The notes under the pieces are model-generated. The model had not been told where the DNA came from, made no database searches, and was given only the letters and a program-made list of their open reading frames with translations. This document shows positions 1 to 8,267 of a DNA stretch of 64,000 nt, in pieces. Position 1 is the stretch's first letter. Each line of letters begins with the position of its first letter. The stretch lies in contig CAXXDH010000003.1 in assembly GCA_963677785.2 (NCBI GenBank), positions 3,534,001 to 3,598,000 on the forward strand, given 5' to 3'. This DNA comes from G963665495 sp963677785 (GTDB taxonomy: Bacteria > Desulfobacterota > Desulfovibrionia > Desulfovibrionales > Desulfovibrionaceae). The position numbers were made by a program, and so were the translations under genes.

Positions 1-189
1 CGGTGGAATGGGAAAGCTCCCCTGCACCCAGATTCGGGCCTTTTGTTTGCCGTTTCCCCATTTACCCACTTGAATTGATTTGATGGTCCAGGGGCAGGGC
101 TTGTCTGCCGCACCTTCGGCAAGCGCAGCAGCGCTCAGTCCGAGGCAAAAAATACATACCAAGCAAGCAATCACGAGATTTCTGTTCAT
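1..189 (-). CDS. Secreted protein, N-terminal part only (gene runs off the left edge)
   Basis: The minus strand opens at an ATG (187-189) preceded by a strong ribosome site (GGGAGGAGAAGAGAC). The 63 visible residues begin MNRNLVIACLVCIFCLGLSA and end the leader with AAALAEG, a typical Sec signal peptide with a short basic n-region, hydrophobic core and an Ala-x-Ala-like cleavage site around residue 24. The mature part starts ADKPCPWTIKSIQVGKWGNGK, small and basic with one Cys. The reading frame stays open to base 1, so the product is exported to the periplasm but its function cannot be told from this fragment. It has no stop inside the window, which is why a simple ORF search misses it. Confidence 0.6.
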   Translation of the reverse strand, partial: MNRNLVIACLVCIFCLGLSAAALAEGAADKPCPWTIKSIQVGKWGNGKQKARIWVQGSFPIPP

Positions 190-581
190 GTCTCTTCTCC
201 TCCCTTTTCGGGAGCAACGTATTTTTTTCGCTCCCGGAATTCGTTAAAGGCTCCCCATCAAAACATAATATTGCGATTTTAGCATAAATGATGCCATTTG
301 TATTACTGTAAGGGAAAGAAAAGAAACTTGTGAGCTTGTTTGTAACTAGCTGTTTTGACAACTGTTATATATATGCAGGACGAATGCTGTTCTCGTGTTG
401 CATATTTTGTTTCTCCGAATGTCCGCATGATACTGCCACCAAAATGGGCATTATAGAGACAAAGTAAAGTGTCGGATGCAACAAAGTTGCACCCGCTAGA
501 TGTTTTTGCCTAAGTTGGTAAAACAACCTGGGGGATTCGGCAGGTTGTTTTTCTGGATAATTGTCAACGAAGAGATATATC
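190..581. other. Intergenic region, no gene seen
   Basis: Apart from the hairpin at 521-552 this 390-bp stretch is AT-rich and has no coding candidate that keeps a ribosome site, sensible composition and length. It presumably carries the promoter of the leftward secreted-protein gene, but I could not assign convincing -35 and -10 boxes. Confidence 0.5.
521..552 (-). terminator. Rho-independent terminator downstream of the broken methyltransferase gene
   Basis: A perfect 10-bp inverted repeat (AAACAACCTG and CAGGTTGTTT) encloses an 11-base loop. T-rich sequence follows the hairpin on the plus strand, and on the minus strand the arm itself ends in TTTT. It sits about 30 bp past the stop of the minus-strand methyltransferase gene, its likely client. 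Confidence 0.6.
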
Positions 582-1229
582 TCATATGATATTTGTTTGT
601 TTTTCCATAATAAAGTCCAGATACAGCCCTTTTCTTTCCAAGGTGAACGACTGGACGCCCAGTTGGTTCAGGAATGAGCTGATCTCATCGGACGTATAGG
701 ATGCGCGGATGGATTCCCAGACGTCTCGTTTGATTTTCAGGTAATAGAACAGTCCGCCTCGGTAGAAGTCATAGATATACAGGACGCCGGAATCGGAAAG
801 GCTGTTCAGAAGGTTGCTGATCCCCAGTAGCGGATCCGGCCAGTGGTGCAGCGAGAATGTGGAATAGACAACATCGAATTTGCCCAAAGAAGCGATCAAA
901 TCCGAATCTTCCGCAGAGCCATTTTGGAAGGAAATAGTTTCGTCTTGTTTTGTACTGCGGATATGCTCTTGGGCAACTTGTACCATGTCGGCCTAGTACT
1001 CCAGACCGATGAGTTCTTGCGGTCCGTATTTTTCCGCAACCAGGCCGGTCTGGTTGCCGGGGCCAGGGCCGATTTCAAGATACCTGCCCGGTCGTTGCAG
1101 CCGGTCAAATTTGCTGAAAAAATCCTTGTAATAAAAATTCCCGAGCTTTTTCTGCATCGTCAGATATTCCTGAGTCGTTTTTTGCCCGGTGATGACTTCA
1201 TGGTCCGTATGGGGAATGCGTTTTGGCAT
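582..1229 (-). pseudogene. Class I SAM-dependent methyltransferase interrupted by an in-frame TAG
   Basis: Two open segments (1229-993 and 986-582) lie in the same frame and are separated only by one TAG codon at 993-995. The first half has the SAM-binding motif I (YLEIGPGPGNQTG) and ends GLEY, the acidic strand-2 motif. After the stop the frame continues ADMVQVAQEH, then FDVVYSTFSLHHWPDP, the usual motif IV region, so the protein would be about 215 aa, a normal size. Start ATG at 1229 follows AGGAG. The stop falls exactly where families of this type usually carry a small residue such as Ser (GxxxSxxM), so one C-to-A change (TCG to TAG) would explain it. TAG is an ordinary stop in several neighbouring genes, so a pyrrolysine reading is unlikely. 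Substrate unknown. Confidence 0.75.
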
Positions 1230-1349
1230 GCAGATCTCCTAGACTAAGTCTATTGAGAGGACGTGCCTACTGCCGGCGTTTCGCAGGTGAACTCCAAGCC
1301 AGTCCGGAGGGCTGGTTCATAAGCGAATGCAAGCTGTACCCGGTCGGCG

Positions 1350-3134
1350 TCAGTCAGCAACAACCACCTTGTTTTTGCCCTGGTGTTTCGCGTCGTACAG
1401 CGCCTGGTCGGCGCGTCGAATAAAGCTTTCGAGGGGTTCGTTTTCTCGGAATTGTGCCAGTCCCAAACTTGCCGTAACCGAAATTTCGTCATTGCCATTG
1501 GGAGTAAACAGCTGGCAAGCGAAGGTATTGCGAATGCGCTCTGCGGCCCGCAAAGACTGCTCTATTCCCGCATTCGGAAACAGAGCCACGAATTCTTCTC
1601 CGCCGTAGCGAAAAGCCGCATCGCTTTCGCGGATTTCTTTTTTAATCACAGCCGCCAAGGCTTGCAGCACCACATCGCCTTCAGGGTGGCCGTACGTGTC
1701 GTTGAACATTTTGAAATTATCCACATCCATAATCAGGAGTGAAAGCGGCCGTTCGGATTCCAATGCATGGTCAATTTCCTGCCCGAGGCGGTGGGCCAAT
1801 TCTCTTTTATTGTAAAGGCCTGTCAGTCCGTCGGTTTCGCTGATTTTTTTATAATGGGCCTGGCTTTGTACCAGCGACATTTTTTCCTGACGCAGCTGAC
1901 GAATTCTATCGGCCAGGGCAAAAGAGAGCAAAACGGCATCGGCTGCCGGCCCCAGAGAAAGCAGGAGATTGCCCGTTACCAGGGCAGGGAAGAGCCCCAT
2001 GGACCAGAGAATGAAGCTCAATGTTCCGATCAGAAAGAAGATGTTGGCAAGGATGTAAAATCTGGCCGAGGTGAATCCTTGACGCCAACGGACTGCCGCA
2101 ATGATGCACACGAAGGTGGGGCCGGATGCGCCGGCCACATACGCGGTGATCGCCGCTTCGTCGTAACATCCCGCCGCTCCGAACAGAATGATAAGCAGAC
2201 CAAGCCCATGAAACAGATTTAATCCACGGTGCAGGCGTGGTGTGTTGGGCTTGGTATTGAGAAATTGCTGGCCGAATTTTGCCACCAGCATTATGGAGCA
2301 GCCCAGAAAAAACCACTCCAGAGGCATCCAGTGGGTTCCGGGATTTCCAGAAAGAACCGCCAGATGTCCGTTGAGAACCAGCAGATAACACAGGAACGAG
2401 AGCATGTAGAGAACATAGGTGCGGTAGACTTTGTTCTGCAGCGAGAGGTAGATGAAAAAGTTATAGAGAATCATGCTAAGAATAATACCGTACACCAGCC
2501 CAAAGCTGAAAAAATCAAGCAGCGTATGTTTTTGAAACGAGTCGGCACGCCAGATGATCAAGGGAAAGGAGGTCGGACCTGTGGCTTCCAGGCGTATGTA
2601 AAATACATTGGAGGTGCCGGACAGCTTGGGCAGCAGATACGTGAAATTTCTATGCAAGGCCGCCTCGGGCTGCATTCGCCCCAGCATGCGGCCGTCTATG
2701 CGGCGGTATCCGTCAGGTGCTGCGGCGTCGGGTACGAACAGCTCAATCAGGCTCCAGTCCGAGTTGACAATCTCCAAAATCCACTGTTCTCGTGTTTTCC
2801 GTAGGTTGTCGGACGGGCGAAGATTCAGCCTGGCCCAAACTGAGGCGTCTCCGCCACCGTGGTCTATCAGTTCAGAGGAATTGGGAGCAAAGGCCCCCTG
2901 GGCGTCCAGTTGAAGTACCTTGCCGATTGTCAAACGGCCTTCCGGGTCTGCCAGCACCGTAGCCTGTTTTCCCACGTCGTAGCGCTCCTGCGCGGGGTTC
3001 AAGGTCACTGATGGGATAGCCCCTTTGGAGGCTGCCTGCACAAGCGTTTCTGCAAGAAAAAAAGCAAAGACAATAATGAAAAAAAGAAAGATTTGTTGGG
3101 ATAGTTGTCGATGTAAAGGGAACCCAAAATACAA
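1350..3134 (-). CDS. Diguanylate cyclase with 7TMR-DISM sensor
   Basis: A 594-aa inner-membrane protein. Residues 1-34 form a signal sequence, about 50-190 look like the periplasmic 7TMR-DISMED2 sensor, about 205-410 contain roughly seven membrane helices, and about 435-590 are a GGDEF domain. The active-site motif reads GGEEF at 511-515, so the protein should make cyclic di-GMP from two GTP. An RxxD inhibitory site (RESD) stands five residues before it, so product feedback is expected. The start appears to be TTG with GGAG eight bases upstream, and no ATG gives a complete signal peptide. It stands alone, so its input and output pathway cannot be named. Confidence 0.88.
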   Translation of the reverse strand: MYFGFPLHRQLSQQIFLFFIIVFAFFLAETLVQAASKGAIPSVTLNPAQERYDVGKQATVLADPEGRLTIGKVLQLDAQGAFAPNSSELIDHGGGDASVWARLNLRPSDNLRKTREQWILEIVNSDWSLIELFVPDAAAPDGYRRIDGRMLGRMQPEAALHRNFTYLLPKLSGTSNVFYIRLEATGPTSFPLIIWRADSFQKHTLLDFFSFGLVYGIILSMILYNFFIYLSLQNKVYRTYVLYMLSFLCYLLVLNGHLAVLSGNPGTHWMPLEWFFLGCSIMLVAKFGQQFLNTKPNTPRLHRGLNLFHGLGLLIILFGAAGCYDEAAITAYVAGASGPTFVCIIAAVRWRQGFTSARFYILANIFFLIGTLSFILWSMGLFPALVTGNLLLSLGPAADAVLLSFALADRIRQLRQEKMSLVQSQAHYKKISETDGLTGLYNKRELAHRLGQEIDHALESERPLSLLIMDVDNFKMFNDTYGHPEGDVVLQALAAVIKKEIRESDAAFRYGGEEFVALFPNAGIEQSLRAAERIRNTFACQLFTPNGNDEISVTASLGLAQFRENEPLESFIRRADQALYDAKHQGKNKVVVAD

Positions 3135-3398
3135 GTGAGCTGCTCCAGAAAAAGATGCGGACAGCGTTGCGCTGTTTTGAGACTATAATCCAAAATGAGT
3201 CTTTCGATCAAGCATCAGGCGGTTGTTCTAAAGTGATCCATTATGGGGGGGAAATGAGGCGATATTTGATTTTTTTCAATATTTCTAGTATGTTAGAACG
3301 TTATATGATTTCTGTCGTCTGATATGTAAAAAAACGGTAAAGCAGATTTTCTGTTTTTTAATGTATCTCATTATAGTGCTTACGTTGGAATAGTTTTA

Positions 3399-3418
3399 GG
3401 TGGTGTAGTCACGAGATT
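3399..3418 (+). repeat. Left terminal inverted repeat of the IS5-family element
   Basis: GGTG followed by GTGTAGTCACGAGATT. It pairs with the right end at 4234-4253 with two differences in the outer four bases. Confidence 0.75.
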
Positions 3419-3476
3419 GTCTAGAGTTTGATTTTCTGGCATACTTCGCTTGGCAAACAAAACAAGCGAGGTCGCC

Positions 3477-4243
3477 ATGTCAAACCCGGTCCACAGACGA
3501 CACGACATTTCTGATGAAGTTTGGGAGAAATTGGAGCCCCATCTACCTGGAAGAAAAGGAACTTGGGGCGGTATAGCGGAAGACAATCGGCAATTTATCA
3601 ATGCAGTGTTTTGGATCATGCGCACAGGAGCACCTTGGCGAGATCTCCCCCCGGACTATGGAGGTTGGAGCAACACTCATCGACGGTTTAGTCGCTGGCG
3701 AGATAAAGGTGTCTGGGAAAAGTTGCTGGAAATATTGATAGACGAGCCAGATTATGAGTGGCTTATGATTGATGCAAGCCACTGCAAGGTTCATCCACAT
3801 GCAGCAGGGGCCAAAGGTGGTAACCAAGACATGAGCCGCACAAAAGGGGGCTCAACACAAAATTGCATTTGGCCGTGGACGCGCATGGTATGCCGGTCCG
3901 GGCTATTATTACACAAGGTACAACAGCAGATTGTAAAAAAGCGATTGAGCTGATTGAAGACTTTGACGCACAATATCTTCTGGCTGACCGAGCATATGAT
4001 ACGGACGCCATTATTGCACAGTCCCGAAAGCAGGGAATGGAACCAGTCATTCCCTCGAAGAAAAACAGAAAAGAACCACGAGAATATGACAAATATTTAT
4101 ATAAACTCAGACACTTGGTGGAAAATGCGTTTCTCCACCTCAAACGTTGGCGGGGTATAGCAACACGATATGCCAAGAATACTGCTTCATTTCTTGCTGC
4201 AGTCCACATTCGGTGTATCGCGTTATGGGCTAAAATCTCGTGA
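3477..4243 (+). CDS. IS5/IS427-group transposase, two frames joined by programmed -1 frameshift
   Basis: The first frame (3477-3953, starting MSNPVHRRHDISDEVWEKLE) holds the N-terminal DUF4096-like domain and the first catalytic Asp (LMIDASHCKVHPHAAGAKGG). The second frame (to 4243) reads LNTKLHLAVDAHGMPV, then the second Asp (LADRAYDTD) and the Glu (LVENAFLHLKRWRG). Together they form the DDE nuclease that cuts and joins the element ends. The second frame is at -1 relative to the first. The natural crossover is the run AAAAGGGGG at 3842-3850, where TKGG passes directly into LNTKLHLAVDAHG, the normal family sequence. The ATG at 3477 follows GAGG and is preferred over an upstream TTG. Confidence 0.85.
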
Positions 4244-4253
4244 CTACACTATC
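4234..4253 (-). repeat. Right terminal inverted repeat of the IS5-family element
   Basis: The reverse complement reads GATAGTGTAGTCACGAGATT. It overlaps the last codons of the transposase gene, as is common in compact elements. Confidence 0.75.
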
Positions 4254-4284
4254 TAGTTCAGGTGGGAAATGATATAGGAAAATC

Positions 4285-4319
4285 TTGGCATACAGTCCAA
4301 TTTGGGCCATTATGCCCAA
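4285..4319 (+). promoter_or_regulatory. Possible promoter with overlapping operator for the cysteine desulfidase gene
   Basis: TTGGCA (4285-4290) and CATTAT (4308-4313) are spaced 17 bp apart. The second box is framed by an inverted repeat TTGGGC-N6-GCCCAA (4302-4319), a geometry in which a bound regulator would block RNA polymerase. It lies 164 bp before the cyuA-like start and just downstream of the IS right end. This is a pattern match only. Confidence 0.3.
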
Positions 4320-4482
4320 TCCGGGAAAAAAGGGCTTCGCCACACTATTTAGACGGATTCCGGGACAGGATAGTTCGTAAAAATGTTTCATGGCGGCCTT
4401 GATGAGGATGCTTGCCAGAGAATGGCAAAGCCGATCCGCCGTACTATATTAGTAACAATCCGTAACTTTTGGGGAGGGCGTA

Positions 4483-5775
4483 ATGACAGCTGATCAGGAT
4501 ACGACTGCCAAGATTTTGAAGATTCTGCATGAGGAAATAGTTCCGGCCCAAGGATGCACGGAGCCCATTGCCATTGCTCTGGTCGCTGCCAAAGCCAAAG
4601 AGGTCCTGGACGAGCTTCCTGAGCAGGTGAAAATATTTGTTTCCGGAAACATAATCAAAAACGTGAAAAGCGTTGTCGTGCCCAACAGCGGCGGAATGAT
4701 CGGGATAGAGACCGCCGCGGCCATGGGTATTGTGGCCGGGGACTGCAAAAAGGATCTGATGGTTATCAGCACCGTTACCGAAGAGGACATGGTGGCCGTC
4801 AGGGAATATCTGCAAAAAGCCTCGTTCGAGATCATCCATGAGAAGACTCCGGTCAAGCTCTACGTACGCGTTGAGGCCTTTTCCGGAGACAAAAGCGCCC
4901 TGGTGGAGGTGCAGTATCTGCACACCAATCTCACCAAAGTGGTCAAAGACGGCCAGGTGCTTCTTGATCGTGGATTCAGTCCGGAAAATTTCAATACCAC
5001 CCAGGAGGACCGCTCCATTTTGACGGTCCGGCTGATTCATGATCTGGTCGAAAGCATTGATATCGAGCTGATCAGGCCGTTGTTCGAGCAGGTCATAGAG
5101 CTGAACAGCACCATTGCGGACGAGGGATTGCGGAATACCTACGGGGTGAACATCGGCAGCAGCATTGTCAAAAATATCGAGCAGGGAATTTACGGAGACG
5201 ATATCCGCAATCATTGCGCCAGTTACGCCGCGGCCGGAAGCGATGCCCGTATGAGCGGCTGCCCCCTGCCGGTGATGACCACCAGTGGAAGCGGCAATCA
5301 GGGCATGACCGCCTCGCTGCCGGTAATCAAATACGTCCGCATGAAGGGATTATCCGAAGAGCAGTTGATCAGGGCGCTTTTTCTCTCCCACCTGTGCACC
5401 GTGCACATCAAGACCCAGGTGGGGCGCTTGTCCGCCTATTGCGGAGCCATGTGCGCCGCGGCCGGAGTCAGCGGGGCCATCACCTTTTTGCTCGGCGAGG
5501 ACTATGCGACCGTGGCTCACGCCATCATCAACACCCTGGGAAACATTTCCGGCATCATCTGCGACGGCGCCAAACCCTCCTGCGCCATGAAAATAGCCAC
5601 CGGCATTTACGCCGCTTTCGACTCGGCCACCCTGGCCTCCTATCGCAAAGATCTGCATGGCGGCGACGGGATCGTGGGCAGCGATGTGGAAGCCACCATC
5701 CGCAACATCGGCGAATTGGCCAGTTCCGGAATGAAGCAGACCGACGAGATTATTTTGAAGATAATGACCACCTGA
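4483..5775 (+). CDS. cyuA: L-cysteine desulfidase, CyuA/YhaM (UPF0597) family
   Basis: A 430-aa cytoplasmic protein of the serine-dehydratase-alpha-like fold. Conserved stretches include QGCTEPIAIALVAA near residue 24, SGNIIKNVKSVVVPNSGG near 60, the loop MSGCPLPVMTTSGSGNQG near 258 and CDGAKPSCAMK near 363. The family (E. coli CyuA, archaeal CdsB) uses a 4Fe-4S cluster held by conserved Cys residues to split L-cysteine into pyruvate, sulfide and ammonia, and these Cys residues are present. A strong GGGGAGGG site precedes the ATG. The next gene, about 90 bp downstream, is an aromatic/Ser/Cys-type permease, the same pairing as E. coli cyuP-cyuA, which supports cysteine as substrate. Confidence 0.85.
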   Translation: MTADQDTTAKILKILHEEIVPAQGCTEPIAIALVAAKAKEVLDELPEQVKIFVSGNIIKNVKSVVVPNSGGMIGIETAAAMGIVAGDCKKDLMVISTVTEEDMVAVREYLQKASFEIIHEKTPVKLYVRVEAFSGDKSALVEVQYLHTNLTKVVKDGQVLLDRGFSPENFNTTQEDRSILTVRLIHDLVESIDIELIRPLFEQVIELNSTIADEGLRNTYGVNIGSSIVKNIEQGIYGDDIRNHCASYAAAGSDARMSGCPLPVMTTSGSGNQGMTASLPVIKYVRMKGLSEEQLIRALFLSHLCTVHIKTQVGRLSAYCGAMCAAAGVSGAITFLLGEDYATVAHAIINTLGNISGIICDGAKPSCAMKIATGIYAAFDSATLASYRKDLHGGDGIVGSDVEATIRNIGELASSGMKQTDEIILKIMTT

Positions 5776-5866
5776 TGTAGCCGTTGCCGTCGATCAATCC
5801 GAAGTCGCACCGGAAAGAGTTCTGGCGGCTTGGATGCTTTGCAAAATCACAAAAGGGACCGCGGAT

Positions 5867-7114
5867 ATGAAATTGAATTCCAAGGATTGGGGATGGGTGG
5901 CTGTCAATATCGGCATGGGCATCGGCGCGGGCATCGTGTTTCTGCCCATCCAGGCCGGTCTGGTCGGGCTGTGGACCTTTTTGCTGGCCGTACTTATTGC
6001 CTATCCGGCCCTGTATCTGTTTCAGCGCCTGTATATCAACACCCTGGTCGAGTCCAGGGAAGCCTCGGACTATCCGACAACCATCAGCGAATATCTGGGC
6101 GGCAAATGGGGAGCAGGGCTCGGTATTATTTACTTCGTGATGCTTTTGATCTGGTTATGCGTGTACAGCGAAACAGTCACCAATGACAGCGCCTCCTATA
6201 TTCAGGCCGCGGGGCTTACGGAAGGGCTGTTGTCGCAAAACCATCTCTATGCCCTGATACTGATCAGCTTTCTGGTCTTTATCGCTTTCGTCAGTAAAAC
6301 CCTGCTGTTTCATTTGTCCAAAATTCTGGTCGTGGTCATTCTCTCCTCCCTGGTGGTCCTTGCTCTGATGCTCATTCCGCAGTGGGATTTCGACAACATC
6401 AAGGACATTTCTTCCGTCTGGGGCATGCTGTCCCAAACGGTCATCACCCTGCCGTTCGCCATGACCTCGATCCTGTTTCTGCAGTCGCTGAGCCCGATGG
6501 TCGTCTACGTAAGGTCCGCGTACGAGGATCGTGCCGTTGCCAGGGAAAAGGCGTATCGGATCATGAACCGGGCTTTTCTGATTCTGGCCGGGGTGGTCTT
6601 TTTTTTCGCCTTTTCCTGCACCATGTCCATAACGCATCAGGACGCCTACAGTGCCTTTGTGGCCAATACGTCTTTTCTGGCGATCATGGTCAAGGTGATC
6701 CCCGGAACCATTGTTCCGGCCCTGGGGGTGGTCATCGACATCTGCGCCGTGACCACGTCCTTTTTCGGCGTGCTGCTCGGGCTGCACGAGGCTTGTGTCG
6801 GACTCTACATGAACCTGTTCGTCGGAGACAGGCCCAAGGAAACGGTCAATTTGGCGCGGGTGTCGGCAGGCGCCGTGTCGCTTATTGTGCTTCTCGGCTG
6901 GATCGCAACCATAGTCGATTTTCCCATTCTCTATTTTACCTGCATCTGCAGCCCGATTTTCGCTGTCATCGGCTGCTTCATCCCGGTCATCCTCATCTAC
7001 AAAGTGGACGCCCTGGCCAAATACCGCGGACTGCAATCCTGGATAGTCGTGCTTACAGGGATGCTGCTGGTGTTGTCGCCTTTACTCGTCCTGGTAGGTA
7101 AATCGGGTATATAA
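5867..7114 (+). CDS. cyuP: HAAAP-family amino-acid permease, likely cysteine/serine importer
   Basis: A 415-aa polytopic membrane protein with about 11 hydrophobic helices, beginning MKLNSKDWGWVAVNIGMGIG with the Gly-rich first helix of the SdaC/YhaO group (hydroxy and aromatic amino-acid permeases). It likely brings cysteine or serine into the cell for the desulfidase encoded just upstream. I choose the ATG at 5867 because AAAAGGGACC lies upstream and the first helix follows directly. An in-frame ATG at 5834 would add 11 residues without a clear ribosome site. The symbol rests on the family plus the cyuA neighbour, so the exact substrate is inferred. Confidence 0.75.
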   Translation: MKLNSKDWGWVAVNIGMGIGAGIVFLPIQAGLVGLWTFLLAVLIAYPALYLFQRLYINTLVESREASDYPTTISEYLGGKWGAGLGIIYFVMLLIWLCVYSETVTNDSASYIQAAGLTEGLLSQNHLYALILISFLVFIAFVSKTLLFHLSKILVVVILSSLVVLALMLIPQWDFDNIKDISSVWGMLSQTVITLPFAMTSILFLQSLSPMVVYVRSAYEDRAVAREKAYRIMNRAFLILAGVVFFFAFSCTMSITHQDAYSAFVANTSFLAIMVKVIPGTIVPALGVVIDICAVTTSFFGVLLGLHEACVGLYMNLFVGDRPKETVNLARVSAGAVSLIVLLGWIATIVDFPILYFTCICSPIFAVIGCFIPVILIYKVDALAKYRGLQSWIVVLTGMLLVLSPLLVLVGKSGI

Positions 7115-7215
7115 AGAATATTCACCAAGGTGTAGGAGGCTGCCTGTTGAAACTGATCCGTCAAAAGAGTGTTTTTCGGAAAAAATGATCCTGAAAATGC
7201 TGGCTTGACACAAAA

Positions 7216-7938
7216 TCAGTACAGCCAGATGTGGTCCAGGTCATCCCCATGTCTGCCCTGGGAGTCTCTCTCGCGGATAATTTTGGCGGGAATTCCGGCG
7301 ACCACCATGCCGTCGGGCACTTCGTGCGTTACAGTTGATCCGGAGGCTACAATGGCCTCCCTGCCGATGGTTACTCCGGGGAGGATGGTCGCACCGGAAT
7401 ATACTTTGGCGTAACTTTCGATACGGACCGGCATGTACGTACGCTCCAGATGCGACGATTCGCTGTGGCTGTGCGTGAAAATGTTCACGTTTTCTGCAAT
7501 GGCGGCGAAATCGCCGAGTACGATGCCTCCCTTGCTATCCAGGAAAACATTGCGGTTCAAGAAGACGTTGTCGCCTACTTCGATGCGTCTGAAAAAGTTG
7601 AAACGGACGTTTTCTTCGATGATTACTCCCTTGCCGCACGGATTGAACATATGCTCGGCCATCAGTCGCCGGAAGGGGATTGAGAAGGGGACCATCAGAC
7701 ATATGGGCAGCTTGTCGAACGTATCCCATAGAAAATGCATGAATCGTTCGTGTTCTGTGAAGGGGTACTGCTCGGCCATAGGCAGGGTTTCATTGTAGAG
7801 ATGCATCCTTTCAAGCACCTCCGGCTCCATTGTCATTGCGCCTATCAGAGCAAGTACTTTATTGACCCGTTCCGGGGTGAGTCCTGCATCCAAATGCGTG
7901 GCAATAGCTTCGAGTTTTTTTTCGAACACATCTTTCAT
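7216..7938 (-). CDS. Hexapeptide-repeat (left-handed beta-helix) acyltransferase
   Basis: A 240-aa protein. About 95 N-terminal residues are helical, followed by a run of hexapeptide turns from about residue 100 (GVIIEENVRFNFF, IEVGDNVFLNRNVFLDS, GGIVLGDFAAIAENVNIFTHSH) to VSGATILPGVTIG-type coils and the terminal VVAGIPAKIIRER. This is the maltose/galactoside O-acetyltransferase (LacA/Maa/NodL) group, which moves an acetyl group from acetyl-CoA to a sugar hydroxyl. The catalytic His is probably in FTHSH. It is alone and convergent with the permease gene. The N-terminal part is longer than in Maa, so the acceptor is uncertain. Confidence 0.8.
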   Translation of the reverse strand: MKDVFEKKLEAIATHLDAGLTPERVNKVLALIGAMTMEPEVLERMHLYNETLPMAEQYPFTEHERFMHFLWDTFDKLPICLMVPFSIPFRRLMAEHMFNPCGKGVIIEENVRFNFFRRIEVGDNVFLNRNVFLDSKGGIVLGDFAAIAENVNIFTHSHSESSHLERTYMPVRIESYAKVYSGATILPGVTIGREAIVASGSTVTHEVPDGMVVAGIPAKIIRERDSQGRHGDDLDHIWLY

Positions 7939-8267
7939 GGTATCCTACCTCCGAAATAACCTGGTGTCATATAAGACAAATCACGCCGCTGAAACCGGAA
8001 GCGCTGCTGCCTACCTGGCAGATTTCCGGATATAGGGCACCGTTGACGCTGATGGGTACGGGAAAAATCCATGGGCTCTGCGGATAAGTAGCACGAATAG
8101 TTTCTCCAGTTCAAGATGGCAAGAAACGTCAGAGCTTACCTCTTGGAGGGACTGTGAAGTGGGTCGGGTTGCTCCGGACCATTGGTCAGCGATTGAGAGC
8201 AGCCACTATTTGTCGTTATCAAACACTTTTGTTCGGGAGCTTTCTTCCCTGTGCGAACAGAGTTCCA
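7939..8267. other. Intergenic region, no gene seen
   Basis: 329 bp between two leftward genes. The short plus-strand frames here have no ribosome site and overlap the antisense of the oxidoreductase gene. No hairpin with a T run was found. Confidence 0.5.

Larger units (their letters stand above)
3399..4253 (+). mobile_element. IS5-family (IS427 group) insertion sequence, 855 bp, apparently complete
   Basis: The two ends carry about 20-bp inverted repeats with two mismatches (left 3399-3418, right 4234-4253). The inner 16 bp, GTGTAGTCACGAGATT, are identical. TA dinucleotides flank both ends (3397-3398 and 4254-4255), matching the short TA duplications of this group. The interior encodes one transposase in two overlapping frames joined by a -1 shift. 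Both frames are open and the DDE residues are present, so the copy may be active. Confidence 0.85.

Noticed and set aside
62..361. 99-codon frame on the minus strand
   Set aside because: It overlaps, in another frame, the better supported signal-peptide gene starting at 189 and lacks a ribosome site.
993..995. TAG read as pyrrolysine
   Set aside because: The gene is not a methylamine methyltransferase, the position normally holds a small residue, and TAG serves as an ordinary stop in neighbouring genes.
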